A stretch of 56,843 nucleotides of DNA from Syntrophobacter sp. SbD1 (GTDB taxonomy: Bacteria > Desulfobacterota > Syntrophobacteria > Syntrophobacterales > Syntrophobacteraceae). The position numbers and the translations under genes are program-made. The notes below the pieces were generated by a model, which saw only the letters and a list, made by a program, of their open reading frames with translations, was not told the origin of the DNA and ran no database searches. The DNA lies in NCBI GenBank assembly GCA_900290365.1, contig OMOE01000109.1:1-56843 (forward strand). The letters are read 5' to 3'. Below are positions 25,328 through 34,495 of the stretch, piece by piece (position 1 is the first letter of the stretch; every line of letters starts with the position of its first letter).

Positions 25328-26089
25328 TCAGGAACTCGAGGGATCCGATGGAGTTGCCTTGCTGCGCGGCTTGGCGCGCTTGCCGGGCATGGCGGTCGAT
25401 CGAATGGCTTCGGGCGGATTTCCGATAGGCTGTCCACCTTGCGGAAGAACGATGGTTTGAAACGACGCTGTGCCGAGCACTGGCTGAAAAGGAGACGAGC
25501 TCAAATAAACCGGGTTTGCTTTGGTATCCGTAATCTCAACAAAAAGCTGTGTTGCGGCATGCTCGGCAAATTCGGCGTGCTCTTTGTTCTCCGCATGTTC
25601 GCGATGCTCATGCTCCTTGCCGCCCGCATAGTTGATCAGAAAGTATCCGGTCGAATCGGTATAGGAGAAACCGTAATCCCGGAGGTATGTCTTTTCTGCA
25701 TCCACGAGGAATACGGTGAATCCGACCGCTGGCTGCGACTGGGCATCGGAGAGATACACGTAGCCCTGCAGGGCCCATCCCGTCTTCGCGACCTGGACAG
25801 TCGGCACGGTGAGCTGTTGACTCACCATCGAGATTCCGGCTATAGCGGCGTTCTGCGCGGCGACAGATGCCTCCGCGGCTTTCACCCCGGGATCGTTCGC
25901 ACCGTATTGGGCCTTAAGCGCTGCCGCTGTTCGGGTAGCCTGGGACAGGCGGGCCTGGTGCACAAGCTTCAGGTTATTGACCCCCTGGTTCAGCTGGCCA
26001 TCCGCTGAGGAGAGGGCCGTCTTAAGTTGGGCGGCGGCCTGCGACGCAGTGAGACCGCCCATTGTAGTGCTGCTCGGTGTCGTTGCCAC
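25328..26089 (-). CDS. eCIS-associated protein with helical N-terminus, carboxypeptidase-regulatory-like fold and His-rich insert
   Basis: 253 residues from GTG 26089, preceded by AGGAGG (26100-26095); an upstream ATG at 26152 lacks such a site and lies inside the previous gene's end. Residues ~12-90 are Ala/Gln-rich helices, ~104-155 resemble a carboxypeptidase-regulatory/transthyretin-like beta sandwich (GWALQGYVYLSD...FSYTDSTGYFLINY), interrupted at residues 158-178 by a His/Glu/Ala repeat (EHEHREHAENKEHAEF), then a strand-rich end and a basic Pro/Ser tail. Positioned between the beta-helix protein and the effector, so perhaps a tail-tip or cargo accessory. I do not recognise the family. 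Confidence 0.75.
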   Translation of the reverse strand: MATTPSSTTMGGLTASQAAAQLKTALSSADGQLNQGVNNLKLVHQARLSQATRTAAALKAQYGANDPGVKAAEASVAAQNAAIAGISMVSQQLTVPTVQVAKTGWALQGYVYLSDAQSQPAVGFTVFLVDAEKTYLRDYGFSYTDSTGYFLINYAGGKEHEHREHAENKEHAEFAEHAATQLFVEITDTKANPVYLSSSPFQPVLGTASFQTIVLPQGGQPIGNPPEAIRSTAMPGKRAKPRSKATPSDPSSS

Positions 26090-26135
26090 AATATCCTCCT
26101 GAGAACCAATCTCGTTGCCATTTAATGTAATCAGG

Positions 26136-29100
26136 TCAATCCAGGTAGACAATCACCTCACGCCACCACTCCGTGCAGAGTTTAGTGTTGGTTCCCTGGA
26201 CCAGAGCGAGGTTGTTGTTGTCCGAATTCAATGATCCAAGCGCGATGAGACAGTAAGTAGAGATATTCTGTCCCGTGATGTTGACAACTCCCGCCGTAAT
26301 ACCTGAGAACACCACCGTATTGCGGGTTTCCTGGAACCGATTGCCAACCACGTTCAGCGAACCGGCAATGAGCCAGGTATCCGCAAAGGCGCTCAGGCCC
26401 GGGCCATCGAGCCAGCACTGGTTATTGGTAAATATCAGGTGATCGGGCGTGAAGATCCAGACCGATGCTGCTTCAGTCTGACCGCTCGCGGTCGTCTCGA
26501 GCTGGCAGATATTGTTGGAAAAGAGCACAGTACCGTTGGATACGTTTTGAAAGCCGGCCGAAGTCATAGCGCTGTATGGTCCCTGCGAGACGCGAAACAT
26601 GTCAGTAACCCTTGTAGCGGATGTTTCATTTTCGATAGCAGTGCCATGGTTCAGGATCAGGACCGTTTGTGCCGGCTTTGAACCGCTGGTGCTGCTGACC
26701 AGCCCTCCGCAACCGAGGTGATTGTTGACGATGCTGAAAGGTCCCTGGCCATTGATTGCCAAGGCGTAATTCAGGGGCACTCGCACGACGTTATGTTCCA
26801 CGCGCACGGCGGGAAGTCCGGGCTCATAGATTGGGATTGAACTCCCGCCGGACGTTTCAGCCGACGAAGTCGCAAAGGTGGAAAGAAGTTGAGGGAAGAC
26901 CGGCGGTGTTCCGAGAAGGATAAAAATTCCTCCGCGCAAGCCGCCGGTGGAAGTGCTCGTTTCCGTAACGGCACCGCTCCAGTCCCGTGTTTCGATCACC
27001 CGATTGCGGCTTATCTCAATCATCTCGCCGTGTTGTACAAAAATCCCGCACACGTCGACACCGGGCTGCGCCCCGAAATCCATAATCGTATTGTCGCTTA
27101 CCACCAGGTTCTGAACATCGGGCAGACAAACGGCGCCGTATCCCACAAAGGTCTTTGCCGATTCCGTAACAGCCTCCAAATCGCGAAGCAACGTACGCGA
27201 AATCGTGTTACCGGCGATATTGAGGTTTACGACCGTGATGATCTCAGATGTCGTCGACAGGTCGAAAGAACCCACAGGCCCGATTCCGCATATCCCCATG
27301 TTGCGGATGCGATTGCGATGGATATGGATGTCGGTCAGTATACCGCCTGCGACAACTGTGGTTCCGGTCGTCCCGGGGTAGGTACCCGAGATTTGCAGCG
27401 TGCCGTTGCAGCAGTCGCCGCCTTCGGTCAAGATTATAATACCGATCCATTTACCGGTGCCGTTTCCGTTGGCGTCGATCAGATCCAAGCTGCCGAGGGT
27501 GATGCCATTACGGCTTCCGCCGTCGATATCGTTGTCGAGGATGCAGACGTTGGTCGATGCCCCCCCAATCTGGATACCGCCCGGATGCTGAGCAATCGTC
27601 ACCTGGGTCAACTCGAGGCCGGAAAGGTCGACGAACTGGCGTACGCCGGTGGGGGGAGGAGGGACAGGGTTGTCCGCACTTCCGCCCAGGTCATTTGCAA
27701 CCGAGCCCGGCAGCCATTCGCTACTAGCCTCCGCAGATTGAATGCCGACCCAGTTCTTCTCAATACGGATTTCAGTTCCGCTTGTATAAATCGCCGGCCA
27801 CGACGAGGCGGTATCCTTCATCGCCACTCGATTGCGTTCTACGCGCAACAGTTGCACGTCTTCGGCAAGAATTGCCGGCAGAGTCGCGGCGGTAAGGACC
27901 ATCTCCTCCACTGTGACGTCGACAACGCCCGGCACGGAACCGCTCGCCTGGCTGGTGGGAAGGGACGTACCGGTACCGTCGATCAGCACGCCGGCTTCGT
28001 CGTCAGCGGCTTCTACGGCAAAAGATCGCAGGACGATATGCTCCGAGCCGACGATGCTGAAAACTGCGCTGACAGGGTTGACAGCTCCCGCATCTGACGT
28101 TGTTCCCCCGGTGCCTGCCGGGCCAAGTGAAGTGGAAGCGACGCGCGTCCGCCAGCCGCATCCGTGAATCACTATGTCGCTGCGGTTTTGGATGAGGACG
28201 TTCTCGTAATAACGGCCGGGAAGTATGCAGACCTCGCCTCCCGCAGCGGGCAAAGAATCGATGGCCGTCTGAATGGATGTGAACTCACCGAAGCTCTCTA
28301 CACCATCACCTACCCGGCAGGTGCAGCAGTTGTTAACCTGTGAGAGCGGCTGCACGATAGAGCGGCAGTCTTGAATTGTTCCGGAAAATACTCCGGTTCC
28401 GGCGTTTGCCCAGGTAATGAGGGCCAGAGGGACCCTGTAGTAGACTATGCCTTCGGGCTTCTTTGCATCGATGAGCGTCTGCGGGTTCGAAACTGGCTGG
28501 GCGCGTACGGGAAACATCCAGTAGTCTCCGGGGTAATATTTTCCGGCGCCGTCCGGGTCGAACTGCAGCAGGATTCCGTTCTCGAGTTCTACTGGCGTCG
28601 AGCTGACCGGAAAGCTCGATACAGGCGAAAGACCATCCCACAGACGGAAGAAAACACCACCGGTAGAGGATGGATAAGCGCCGAATTCGAGCGTATTACT
28701 CTGCAGCGTGCTTCCGCTCAAAGTGGCCTGCGCCCCTGCAATCACCCGGCTATAACCGAGGGTTGAATCGTAACTCTCAATTTCGAGATAAAAACTGGTT
28801 TGATTGGCGCCGCTTATGGCGGACTGGTTTGCGGTAATCGCAATGCTTTGTGAACTGGGGTCAAAAGATCCCCGGCCCACCAGACCGCCGTTGGTGCGCG
28901 ACCACTTGAACCGGCTTGGTCCGGCACTGGTGTCGGCAATTTCGACGCGGTAGAGCTGATGCTCGAAGCCGCTGTAACCGCCGGACCCCACTACAGGACA
29001 GTCTCCCGTGGTGGTGATGGGTGGCAGGAGAGATACGGTGAGGGCGCCGCGGCCGCCTTCGTTATAAGAGAGGTTGCCGCAACCCTGTCCGGCGGTGAGG

Positions 29101-29624
29101 CGAGCCAGCCTGAAGGCAAAGGAGGTTCGCAGACGCTCTGCTGTGTCAGGCCCGCCGAGCGCAGGTTCAATGAGAATATCCGGCATCTGAAAGCCATTTA
29201 CGGCATGTTGCCAGACCTCGAGCACAACAGCGTCCACGACGCCTGCGGCAACATCGGAGGCGCTTCCTTCCGTGGCGACGATCGGCGGCTCGAGCCACGT
29301 GGCAGTTCGATTGACGGTGCTGCTGCCGGACTCGCCTTTCAGGTGGACGAGCAGACCATCGGCCCATAGTCGGCCGGTATCGACGGTGAGGGTGACTACA
29401 CCACCTGAGAGCGAGGCGGAGCTGATCTTGAAGCTGTTGGAAACGGCGGCGGGAACGCCTGCCAGTTTTCCAACCCAGTCGCGGGCAGCTGTCTCTCGCC
29501 AGTTGTTTTCAATGAGGGTTTGAGCGATGCCGTCACTGTCGAGCAGCACCTTTCCCTGCTGCGGCAGAATTCCATTGAAGTTGTCGTAAGGCTTAAAGTG
29601 CACCCGTGAGAAATCGCCTTTCAC
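26136..29624 (-). CDS. DUF6519-like / right-handed beta-helix eCIS protein
   Basis: 1162 residues from GTG 29624, with GGGGAGGG just upstream. The first residues MKGDFSR and LPQQGKVLLDSDGIAQT match the DUF6519-type proteins found in eCIS operons. Residues ~440-1150 are repetitive short strands with Asn/Val ladders (VERNRVAM, IHRNRIRN, NLNIAGNTIS, NLVVSDNTIM), characteristic of a pectate-lyase-like parallel beta-helix; such folds serve as receptor-binding or sugar-degrading spikes. It follows tail protein I by 12 nt. In the absence of a fibre gene this is the best candidate for target binding. Confidence 0.85.
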   Translation of the reverse strand: MKGDFSRVHFKPYDNFNGILPQQGKVLLDSDGIAQTLIENNWRETAARDWVGKLAGVPAAVSNSFKISSASLSGGVVTLTVDTGRLWADGLLVHLKGESGSSTVNRTATWLEPPIVATEGSASDVAAGVVDAVVLEVWQHAVNGFQMPDILIEPALGGPDTAERLRTSFAFRLARLTAGQGCGNLSYNEGGRGALTVSLLPPITTTGDCPVVGSGGYSGFEHQLYRVEIADTSAGPSRFKWSRTNGGLVGRGSFDPSSQSIAITANQSAISGANQTSFYLEIESYDSTLGYSRVIAGAQATLSGSTLQSNTLEFGAYPSSTGGVFFRLWDGLSPVSSFPVSSTPVELENGILLQFDPDGAGKYYPGDYWMFPVRAQPVSNPQTLIDAKKPEGIVYYRVPLALITWANAGTGVFSGTIQDCRSIVQPLSQVNNCCTCRVGDGVESFGEFTSIQTAIDSLPAAGGEVCILPGRYYENVLIQNRSDIVIHGCGWRTRVASTSLGPAGTGGTTSDAGAVNPVSAVFSIVGSEHIVLRSFAVEAADDEAGVLIDGTGTSLPTSQASGSVPGVVDVTVEEMVLTAATLPAILAEDVQLLRVERNRVAMKDTASSWPAIYTSGTEIRIEKNWVGIQSAEASSEWLPGSVANDLGGSADNPVPPPPTGVRQFVDLSGLELTQVTIAQHPGGIQIGGASTNVCILDNDIDGGSRNGITLGSLDLIDANGNGTGKWIGIIILTEGGDCCNGTLQISGTYPGTTGTTVVAGGILTDIHIHRNRIRNMGICGIGPVGSFDLSTTSEIITVVNLNIAGNTISRTLLRDLEAVTESAKTFVGYGAVCLPDVQNLVVSDNTIMDFGAQPGVDVCGIFVQHGEMIEISRNRVIETRDWSGAVTETSTSTGGLRGGIFILLGTPPVFPQLLSTFATSSAETSGGSSIPIYEPGLPAVRVEHNVVRVPLNYALAINGQGPFSIVNNHLGCGGLVSSTSGSKPAQTVLILNHGTAIENETSATRVTDMFRVSQGPYSAMTSAGFQNVSNGTVLFSNNICQLETTASGQTEAASVWIFTPDHLIFTNNQCWLDGPGLSAFADTWLIAGSLNVVGNRFQETRNTVVFSGITAGVVNITGQNISTYCLIALGSLNSDNNNLALVQGTNTKLCTEWWREVIVYLD

Positions 29625-29636
29625 AAAACCCTCCCC

Positions 29637-31904
29637 TTAGGTGACCGGGATAATCTCCGGTCGAGAGCCGGCTGGCATGAATTCCCGCAGCCGGATTTGA
29701 AGATTCCGCCACTTGTGGGCTTCCAATAGATATCCGAAGGCACCCATCCGGTCGTTATTTGGACCATTCTCGAGTACGCGCTCATCGGTATCGAGAGCCA
29801 GTTGGGCATAGCCGGGCTGATTCCAGGACCCGTCGGTAAAATTCGCTACTGCGCCGGTGACGCAGGCGAAATTCTGCGGCAGCCGGTTCGCCTCCAGCGA
29901 GAAGGACGACTGCTGGATGCATCCCACCTGATTGTTCCATGCCTCCAGGGCATGACAGAAAATGCCCCCTGCGCCACACGCGCTGCGCAGACGGCACCGG
30001 CCGAAAAAAGTGCTTTGTTGAAAAGAAAGCGGTGGCCCGTAGTCGATGACTGGATCAGCGGCTGAGCCGATCGCGAATGCCTTCGTAGCGTCCGCCTCAG
30101 GCGGGGCCCCCGCGTCGACAATCGAATTCGTAATGCTGAGTTGATAAGCCGCCTCCATGAGAAGCGGCCCTACGATCGACTGGTTGATCACGATCTGTGG
30201 AGTGGCATTGAAGTTCTGAAAGTCGGTAAGACCGGCAAAGCCGAATTCGGCATCGAGTTTTGTAGAGACGATCGCGGGACCGGGCGTACCATTTAGCTGC
30301 ATTTCGGAACCCGGGTCCAGAGTGCACCCGTTGATTTGCAACTGGCCCAAGGCAGCCCGTGCGATGAGAGGTGTAACTGTTGCGTTCTCCTGCGTAATGT
30401 AGAGCCCTTGCAGGTACACGTTCAGGTTTTCTGCAGCCGTCACGTCCACGGGGCGGAAGGCGAGCGGCGTTTTCAGCCGTATAAACGGCCGGTTTTCGCC
30501 TGTAGCGACGATCGCCAAAGAATACTTCAGGTTGAGAGTGACGATTCCGTTCTCGGTTGTCGAACCAGCAACCGCGCTCAAGTCGAGTTCGTGCGTCATG
30601 CTGTCTTCAATGGCGATCAGCACGGGCGAGCCGGCAGTATTAAGGTTGTCGAGCGCGTGTTGCAAGGCCAGCGGGTCCTGGCCGAACTTCACGGTTGTGG
30701 TCGGGACACTCGGGCCCGTCCAGCCTTCGGGCGGAAACGGGAGAGCTGCTGGATGCGCGCCGACGGCCCCTTCCGCCCCATAGGTGAAGGTGACCAAAAG
30801 AGAGTCTTCCAGCACCGTCGCCTCCGCCGCTGTTTTGATGCCGAAGACTACACGGCCGATCCTGGGGTCGATGATGATTTCCCGGTTGCCGAGTTCCGGT
30901 CGAAGGTCCGTTTCCCATGCACAGAGGTTAGCACCGCGGAACGTCCAGGTATCCGATGGAAAGGCCGCTTTCGGCAGATGAAACTGCAGGCCGACGCCAC
31001 TCACCTCAACCGGGTCGGGAGCCGTGGGGTCGTACACATTCACAGCGACATATTCGTCCGGCACTCCCCATGGAGATCCCTGCGTGATGCGAGCTGCGGG
31101 AATGGGTCCCGGTACCTGATCGATGTTCGAGAGCACCGGGGGAACGGCGTCGGGATTTGCACGCCAGGTATTAAAGAGCACCACGGGCTTACCGGAGGGT
31201 TCCACATCGAAGCGCGCCGCAAATGAGGCGCCGGCGGGAGTAGCAGGTGTCAGGGCAACCTGGCCGCGCGCAAAGGGCATCGACACCTTAACCTGGTGGG
31301 CTTCGAGCCTCCACAGGAAGATGGCGAGCGACGGCAGGTTGGGACGGAGCGTTCCCAGTTCAATCTTTTTGAAATCGGGATAGCGTGCGAACGGATCGAA
31401 GGGAGTCCCCAGGAGACTGAGCAGCGCAGGGTCTTTGATCGGCACCGTGCCTCCGCGCGCAACTCCGGCCAATCCGCGATTGTTGGATTGCACATCTGGA
31501 CGCTGGTGATTCAGGTGTTGGAACCAGGCAAGGACCTCGCGCAATTCGACACAATGAACGGGCCATTGAGTGAGATCGAATGCCAGGAGTTCGATCGCGT
31601 GGATTGTGCCCTTCATCCTGCGCAGTTCGATGGTATCGGCGACATCGGCGCGTAATGTCCATGGATCGCCGGAAAGCACCGACACACCGAGCAGGTCTCC
31701 GATGTAAGGTATCACCCAGGGACTGCACGTCTCGATGAAAAAATCGCGATAGAGTCCACCGATGTTGTCATGGATGGCGCCAAAGACATCCTCGACCAGC
31801 GCCAGAAAAGCCTGAAGCTGACCGGGCGGCTGCTGTTCGCTGTCGCGCTGCCGGTAGATCTCCGGCAAACGTGCGTAAAGAGGGACCTTTGGCGTATTGT
31901 TCAT
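29637..31904 (-). CDS. Tail protein I-like eCIS baseplate component
   Basis: 755 residues. The N-terminal ~130 residues resemble P2 gpI/Tail_P2_I (YARLPEIYRQRDSE, FLALVEDVFGAIHDNI, WVIPYIGDLLGV, RRMKGTIHAIELLA), the part that docks to the gpJ wedge. The remaining ~620 residues are beta-rich, without recognised motifs, and may form an outer baseplate or fibre-anchor domain. Starts ATGA-overlapped with the upstream gpJ-like gene (4 nt), showing translational coupling. Confidence 0.85.
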   Translation of the reverse strand: MNNTPKVPLYARLPEIYRQRDSEQQPPGQLQAFLALVEDVFGAIHDNIGGLYRDFFIETCSPWVIPYIGDLLGVSVLSGDPWTLRADVADTIELRRMKGTIHAIELLAFDLTQWPVHCVELREVLAWFQHLNHQRPDVQSNNRGLAGVARGGTVPIKDPALLSLLGTPFDPFARYPDFKKIELGTLRPNLPSLAIFLWRLEAHQVKVSMPFARGQVALTPATPAGASFAARFDVEPSGKPVVLFNTWRANPDAVPPVLSNIDQVPGPIPAARITQGSPWGVPDEYVAVNVYDPTAPDPVEVSGVGLQFHLPKAAFPSDTWTFRGANLCAWETDLRPELGNREIIIDPRIGRVVFGIKTAAEATVLEDSLLVTFTYGAEGAVGAHPAALPFPPEGWTGPSVPTTTVKFGQDPLALQHALDNLNTAGSPVLIAIEDSMTHELDLSAVAGSTTENGIVTLNLKYSLAIVATGENRPFIRLKTPLAFRPVDVTAAENLNVYLQGLYITQENATVTPLIARAALGQLQINGCTLDPGSEMQLNGTPGPAIVSTKLDAEFGFAGLTDFQNFNATPQIVINQSIVGPLLMEAAYQLSITNSIVDAGAPPEADATKAFAIGSAADPVIDYGPPLSFQQSTFFGRCRLRSACGAGGIFCHALEAWNNQVGCIQQSSFSLEANRLPQNFACVTGAVANFTDGSWNQPGYAQLALDTDERVLENGPNNDRMGAFGYLLEAHKWRNLQIRLREFMPAGSRPEIIPVT

Positions 31905-34495
31905 GAGTCACCTACTAAAGCGGAAAAGTGTGTGTCGTAAAGGGCCAGCACGCTGGTGTTTGGACAGGAGATCACGAATGGCGGGCGTCGGAACAGGATC
32001 GGTAACCGAACGAAAAGCGTGGACGGATCTTTCGCTGTCCCGAGCGACCACAGAGCCGTCACCTCGACCCACGCGACTCCTTCGACATTTTGAACGGTTC
32101 CTTCGATGCGGCTCGAATACTCCTCTTCTCCGAGGCTTCGCCTGTCCAGGGAAAAGAGGCCGCCCGCAGGGGCTGCACTGCCGTCGGAAGGAACCACACC
32201 GAGGGCGGCCTCTACTGCGGTCAGGGTCGGATCGGACTGGTAGCCGGAAAGCAGCCCGATTGTCACCCCCAGGTAGACATATTCCAAGCTTGCGTCGACC
32301 ACGAGGACCGGAAAGCGGCTTGCGCCGCGACTGGTGTTGGCCAGGGTCATCGCCGTCTGTACACTGCCGAGCTGGGCTGGCGTGTCATTGGACAAAAGCA
32401 CGGTTAGTTTGAGCAGCGGGACGTTTTCCTGAGCATCCCATACTGCGAGCGCCTTCTCGACACCCGGTACGGCAAGCGCTTCACATTCGAAATCGCTAAG
32501 GCTCACCACACGGCCAAGCTCCTGCACACGTGCGGGCGCCGCCTGCTTCACATGCGAGGGATCTTCATCGCTCGTCCCGCCAGTGACCTGTTCGTAGACC
32601 CGGACCTGACTCAGGTTGGCCACACGCCCGTTAGCCTGCGGTTTTGTACCGGACTGCCGCCAGCCGTTGGCGCCATTTCCTGTGCGGTATTGCGCCGTCA
32701 CGTTGCCGACACCTGAGGGCAGGGCTGCGCCGTTCACGCCGTCTCCGAATTGAACCCATGTATTGCCTGAGCTGTCTTCCCGCAGAATGTAGACCTGGTC
32801 CTTCGGGCCGTTCTGGAAGAACGAGTCGACCTCCGTCCACTCGATCTGATTGACAAGAATGCTAACCTCCGGTGCGCGAGGCGGCGTGAGAGCTTCATTA
32901 AAGAGCCAGGTAAGGGGCGCTTTGGGCAACTGGAAACTTTGAAAGATCTGACGGGCGTCGCCATTGCCAAGGACTGTCACCTGCTGGGTCTTTCCCTGGG
33001 TCATGGGCGCAATGTTGCCAAAGACAACGACGGTCGGATTTGAAAGCGGAAAATCGTCCGATGTGAATTGAGCAAGGCCCTGTTTAACTGTGAGCGAGCG
33101 CACGCCAATCGAGCCTGGATCGCCGATCTGTGCTTCGACGATGCTTGCGACCGCCTCTTCAACCTTCGCCGCGGTGTCGTCGGGATTGAGAGTAACGAAC
33201 TGCAGCAAACGCCCATCCAACGCTTGATATGTGGCGCCGTCACCGAAATAGTCGAGCTGACTTATGCCCGTACCCGAAGTGAATTGTCTGACGCCGGTCA
33301 CCGTAAAAGAGCCGCCAATTACCTCGTGGCATAGTGCGGTGCGACGGTCGGTTTCCTGCCAGATCTTATAATAGCGGCCGCGTGTCTTGAGGCTCTTTTC
33401 GAATTCGACACGCGTGATGCCTCCCTGCATAGGTCCGACTGAGTCCGTACTGCTCGTCACAGACAAAGCGGGCAAGCCCTGGAAGAAATTGTACGTGCCC
33501 GTTAAGGTCGTCACCTGGAGATCCACCAGCATGGTGATGCCGGCCGAAAGATCGTCTACCCGCCGTTCCAGCGGAAAACCCTGAAGTATATCGTCCACCA
33601 TCATCGTCGTGTCGACGGAAGTACTCGTGAGCGTATTGTTGCTGTCGAGACTGAACTGGGTGGCCGGTGCGTTATATCCGAAGGCGCGGAAGGTTCGGCC
33701 AAGCTTGTAGGCCGTCATGGTACCGGCCGGGCTGCTGCCCTGCCACGTGCCTGCAATTGTCATTACTGTTTGGTCAAGCTGAGTGGTGACGCTCTTGACG
33801 ACGGCGATCTGACGGTTTGCAGGGTCTGTGACGTCCTCGAGCATGAGACGATCGTTGACTTTCAGGGTGACGCCCGCCGAGGTGAGATCAGTTGATGCCG
33901 CGGCGAACTTGAATGTGCCGTTGTCGATCCCGGCCGGCTGCGACGGCGCATACAGGGAGAACCGGCTCAGCGACGGCAACGCCAAGATGCTTTGAGAGGT
34001 TTCGAAATTTGCCGGTGCGCTCATGCCGGCAATCTGCGTGCTGAATGGAAATCCCGCTGGTACGGTCACCGATGAGGCGCCATTGATCTCAAAGGCGACG
34101 TAACCTTCACCGCCCAGCCCGGGGGCAGGCCGGTAGCCTATGAGCCGGACGATCGCTGCAGGGCTCTGCGGCCACGCGGCCGTGCGAAGCCACGCTTCAT
34201 TCGCGTAAAGCTCCTGGTAGAACGTGAGGATGTCCCCCAGGATGGCCGCGCATTCGAGCAGCGCGATGCCCGGATCGTCCGGCTTGCGATGCGTCCATCC
34301 CTGCAGCAAAGCCTTCTTGTCGAGTTCGCTGAAGATCTGCGCCCGGAAATCGGAATATTGTCCAATACGATATTGAATGCGCGGTAACGACGGGCGATTG
34401 CAGATCGTCGCAGGAAAGTTGACGGTGACTTCACAAGAGCTGCTGGGAGCAACATCACAAGGGTTGACGGGAGGTGGGTCACAAGGGTTGCTCAT
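31901..34495 (-). CDS. Baseplate J-like protein (second copy, Afp12-type position)
   Basis: 864 residues, a 'putative baseplate assembly protein'. N-terminal DFRAQIFSELDKKALLQGW and GIALLECAAILGDILTFYQELYANE mark the wedge dimerisation region; the middle has VQFGDGVNGAALPSG and YRTGNGANGW; the C-terminal VSLSDFECEALAVPGVEKALA and SRIEGTVQNVEGVAWVEV are typical of the gpJ fold. Two gpJ-like wedges of unequal size are the norm in Afp/PVC baseplates. Overlaps neighbours by 4 nt at both ends. Confidence 0.9.
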   Translation of the reverse strand: MSNPCDPPPVNPCDVAPSSSCEVTVNFPATICNRPSLPRIQYRIGQYSDFRAQIFSELDKKALLQGWTHRKPDDPGIALLECAAILGDILTFYQELYANEAWLRTAAWPQSPAAIVRLIGYRPAPGLGGEGYVAFEINGASSVTVPAGFPFSTQIAGMSAPANFETSQSILALPSLSRFSLYAPSQPAGIDNGTFKFAAASTDLTSAGVTLKVNDRLMLEDVTDPANRQIAVVKSVTTQLDQTVMTIAGTWQGSSPAGTMTAYKLGRTFRAFGYNAPATQFSLDSNNTLTSTSVDTTMMVDDILQGFPLERRVDDLSAGITMLVDLQVTTLTGTYNFFQGLPALSVTSSTDSVGPMQGGITRVEFEKSLKTRGRYYKIWQETDRRTALCHEVIGGSFTVTGVRQFTSGTGISQLDYFGDGATYQALDGRLLQFVTLNPDDTAAKVEEAVASIVEAQIGDPGSIGVRSLTVKQGLAQFTSDDFPLSNPTVVVFGNIAPMTQGKTQQVTVLGNGDARQIFQSFQLPKAPLTWLFNEALTPPRAPEVSILVNQIEWTEVDSFFQNGPKDQVYILREDSSGNTWVQFGDGVNGAALPSGVGNVTAQYRTGNGANGWRQSGTKPQANGRVANLSQVRVYEQVTGGTSDEDPSHVKQAAPARVQELGRVVSLSDFECEALAVPGVEKALAVWDAQENVPLLKLTVLLSNDTPAQLGSVQTAMTLANTSRGASRFPVLVVDASLEYVYLGVTIGLLSGYQSDPTLTAVEAALGVVPSDGSAAPAGGLFSLDRRSLGEEEYSSRIEGTVQNVEGVAWVEVTALWSLGTAKDPSTLFVRLPILFRRPPFVISCPNTSVLALYDTHFSALVGDS

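Noticed and set aside
24427..25428. Plus-strand open frame opposite the effector N-terminus
   Set aside because: Antisense to the DUF4157 leader; no recognisable motif or ribosome-binding site.
25264..25437. 58-codon N-terminal extension of the effector
   Set aside because: Overlaps the end of the preceding gene, lacks a ribosome-binding site, and does not resemble DUF4157 leaders; ATG 25263 has both.
26889..28097. Plus-strand open frame opposite the beta-helix protein
   Set aside because: Composition typical of an antisense frame; the minus strand has regular beta-helix repeats.
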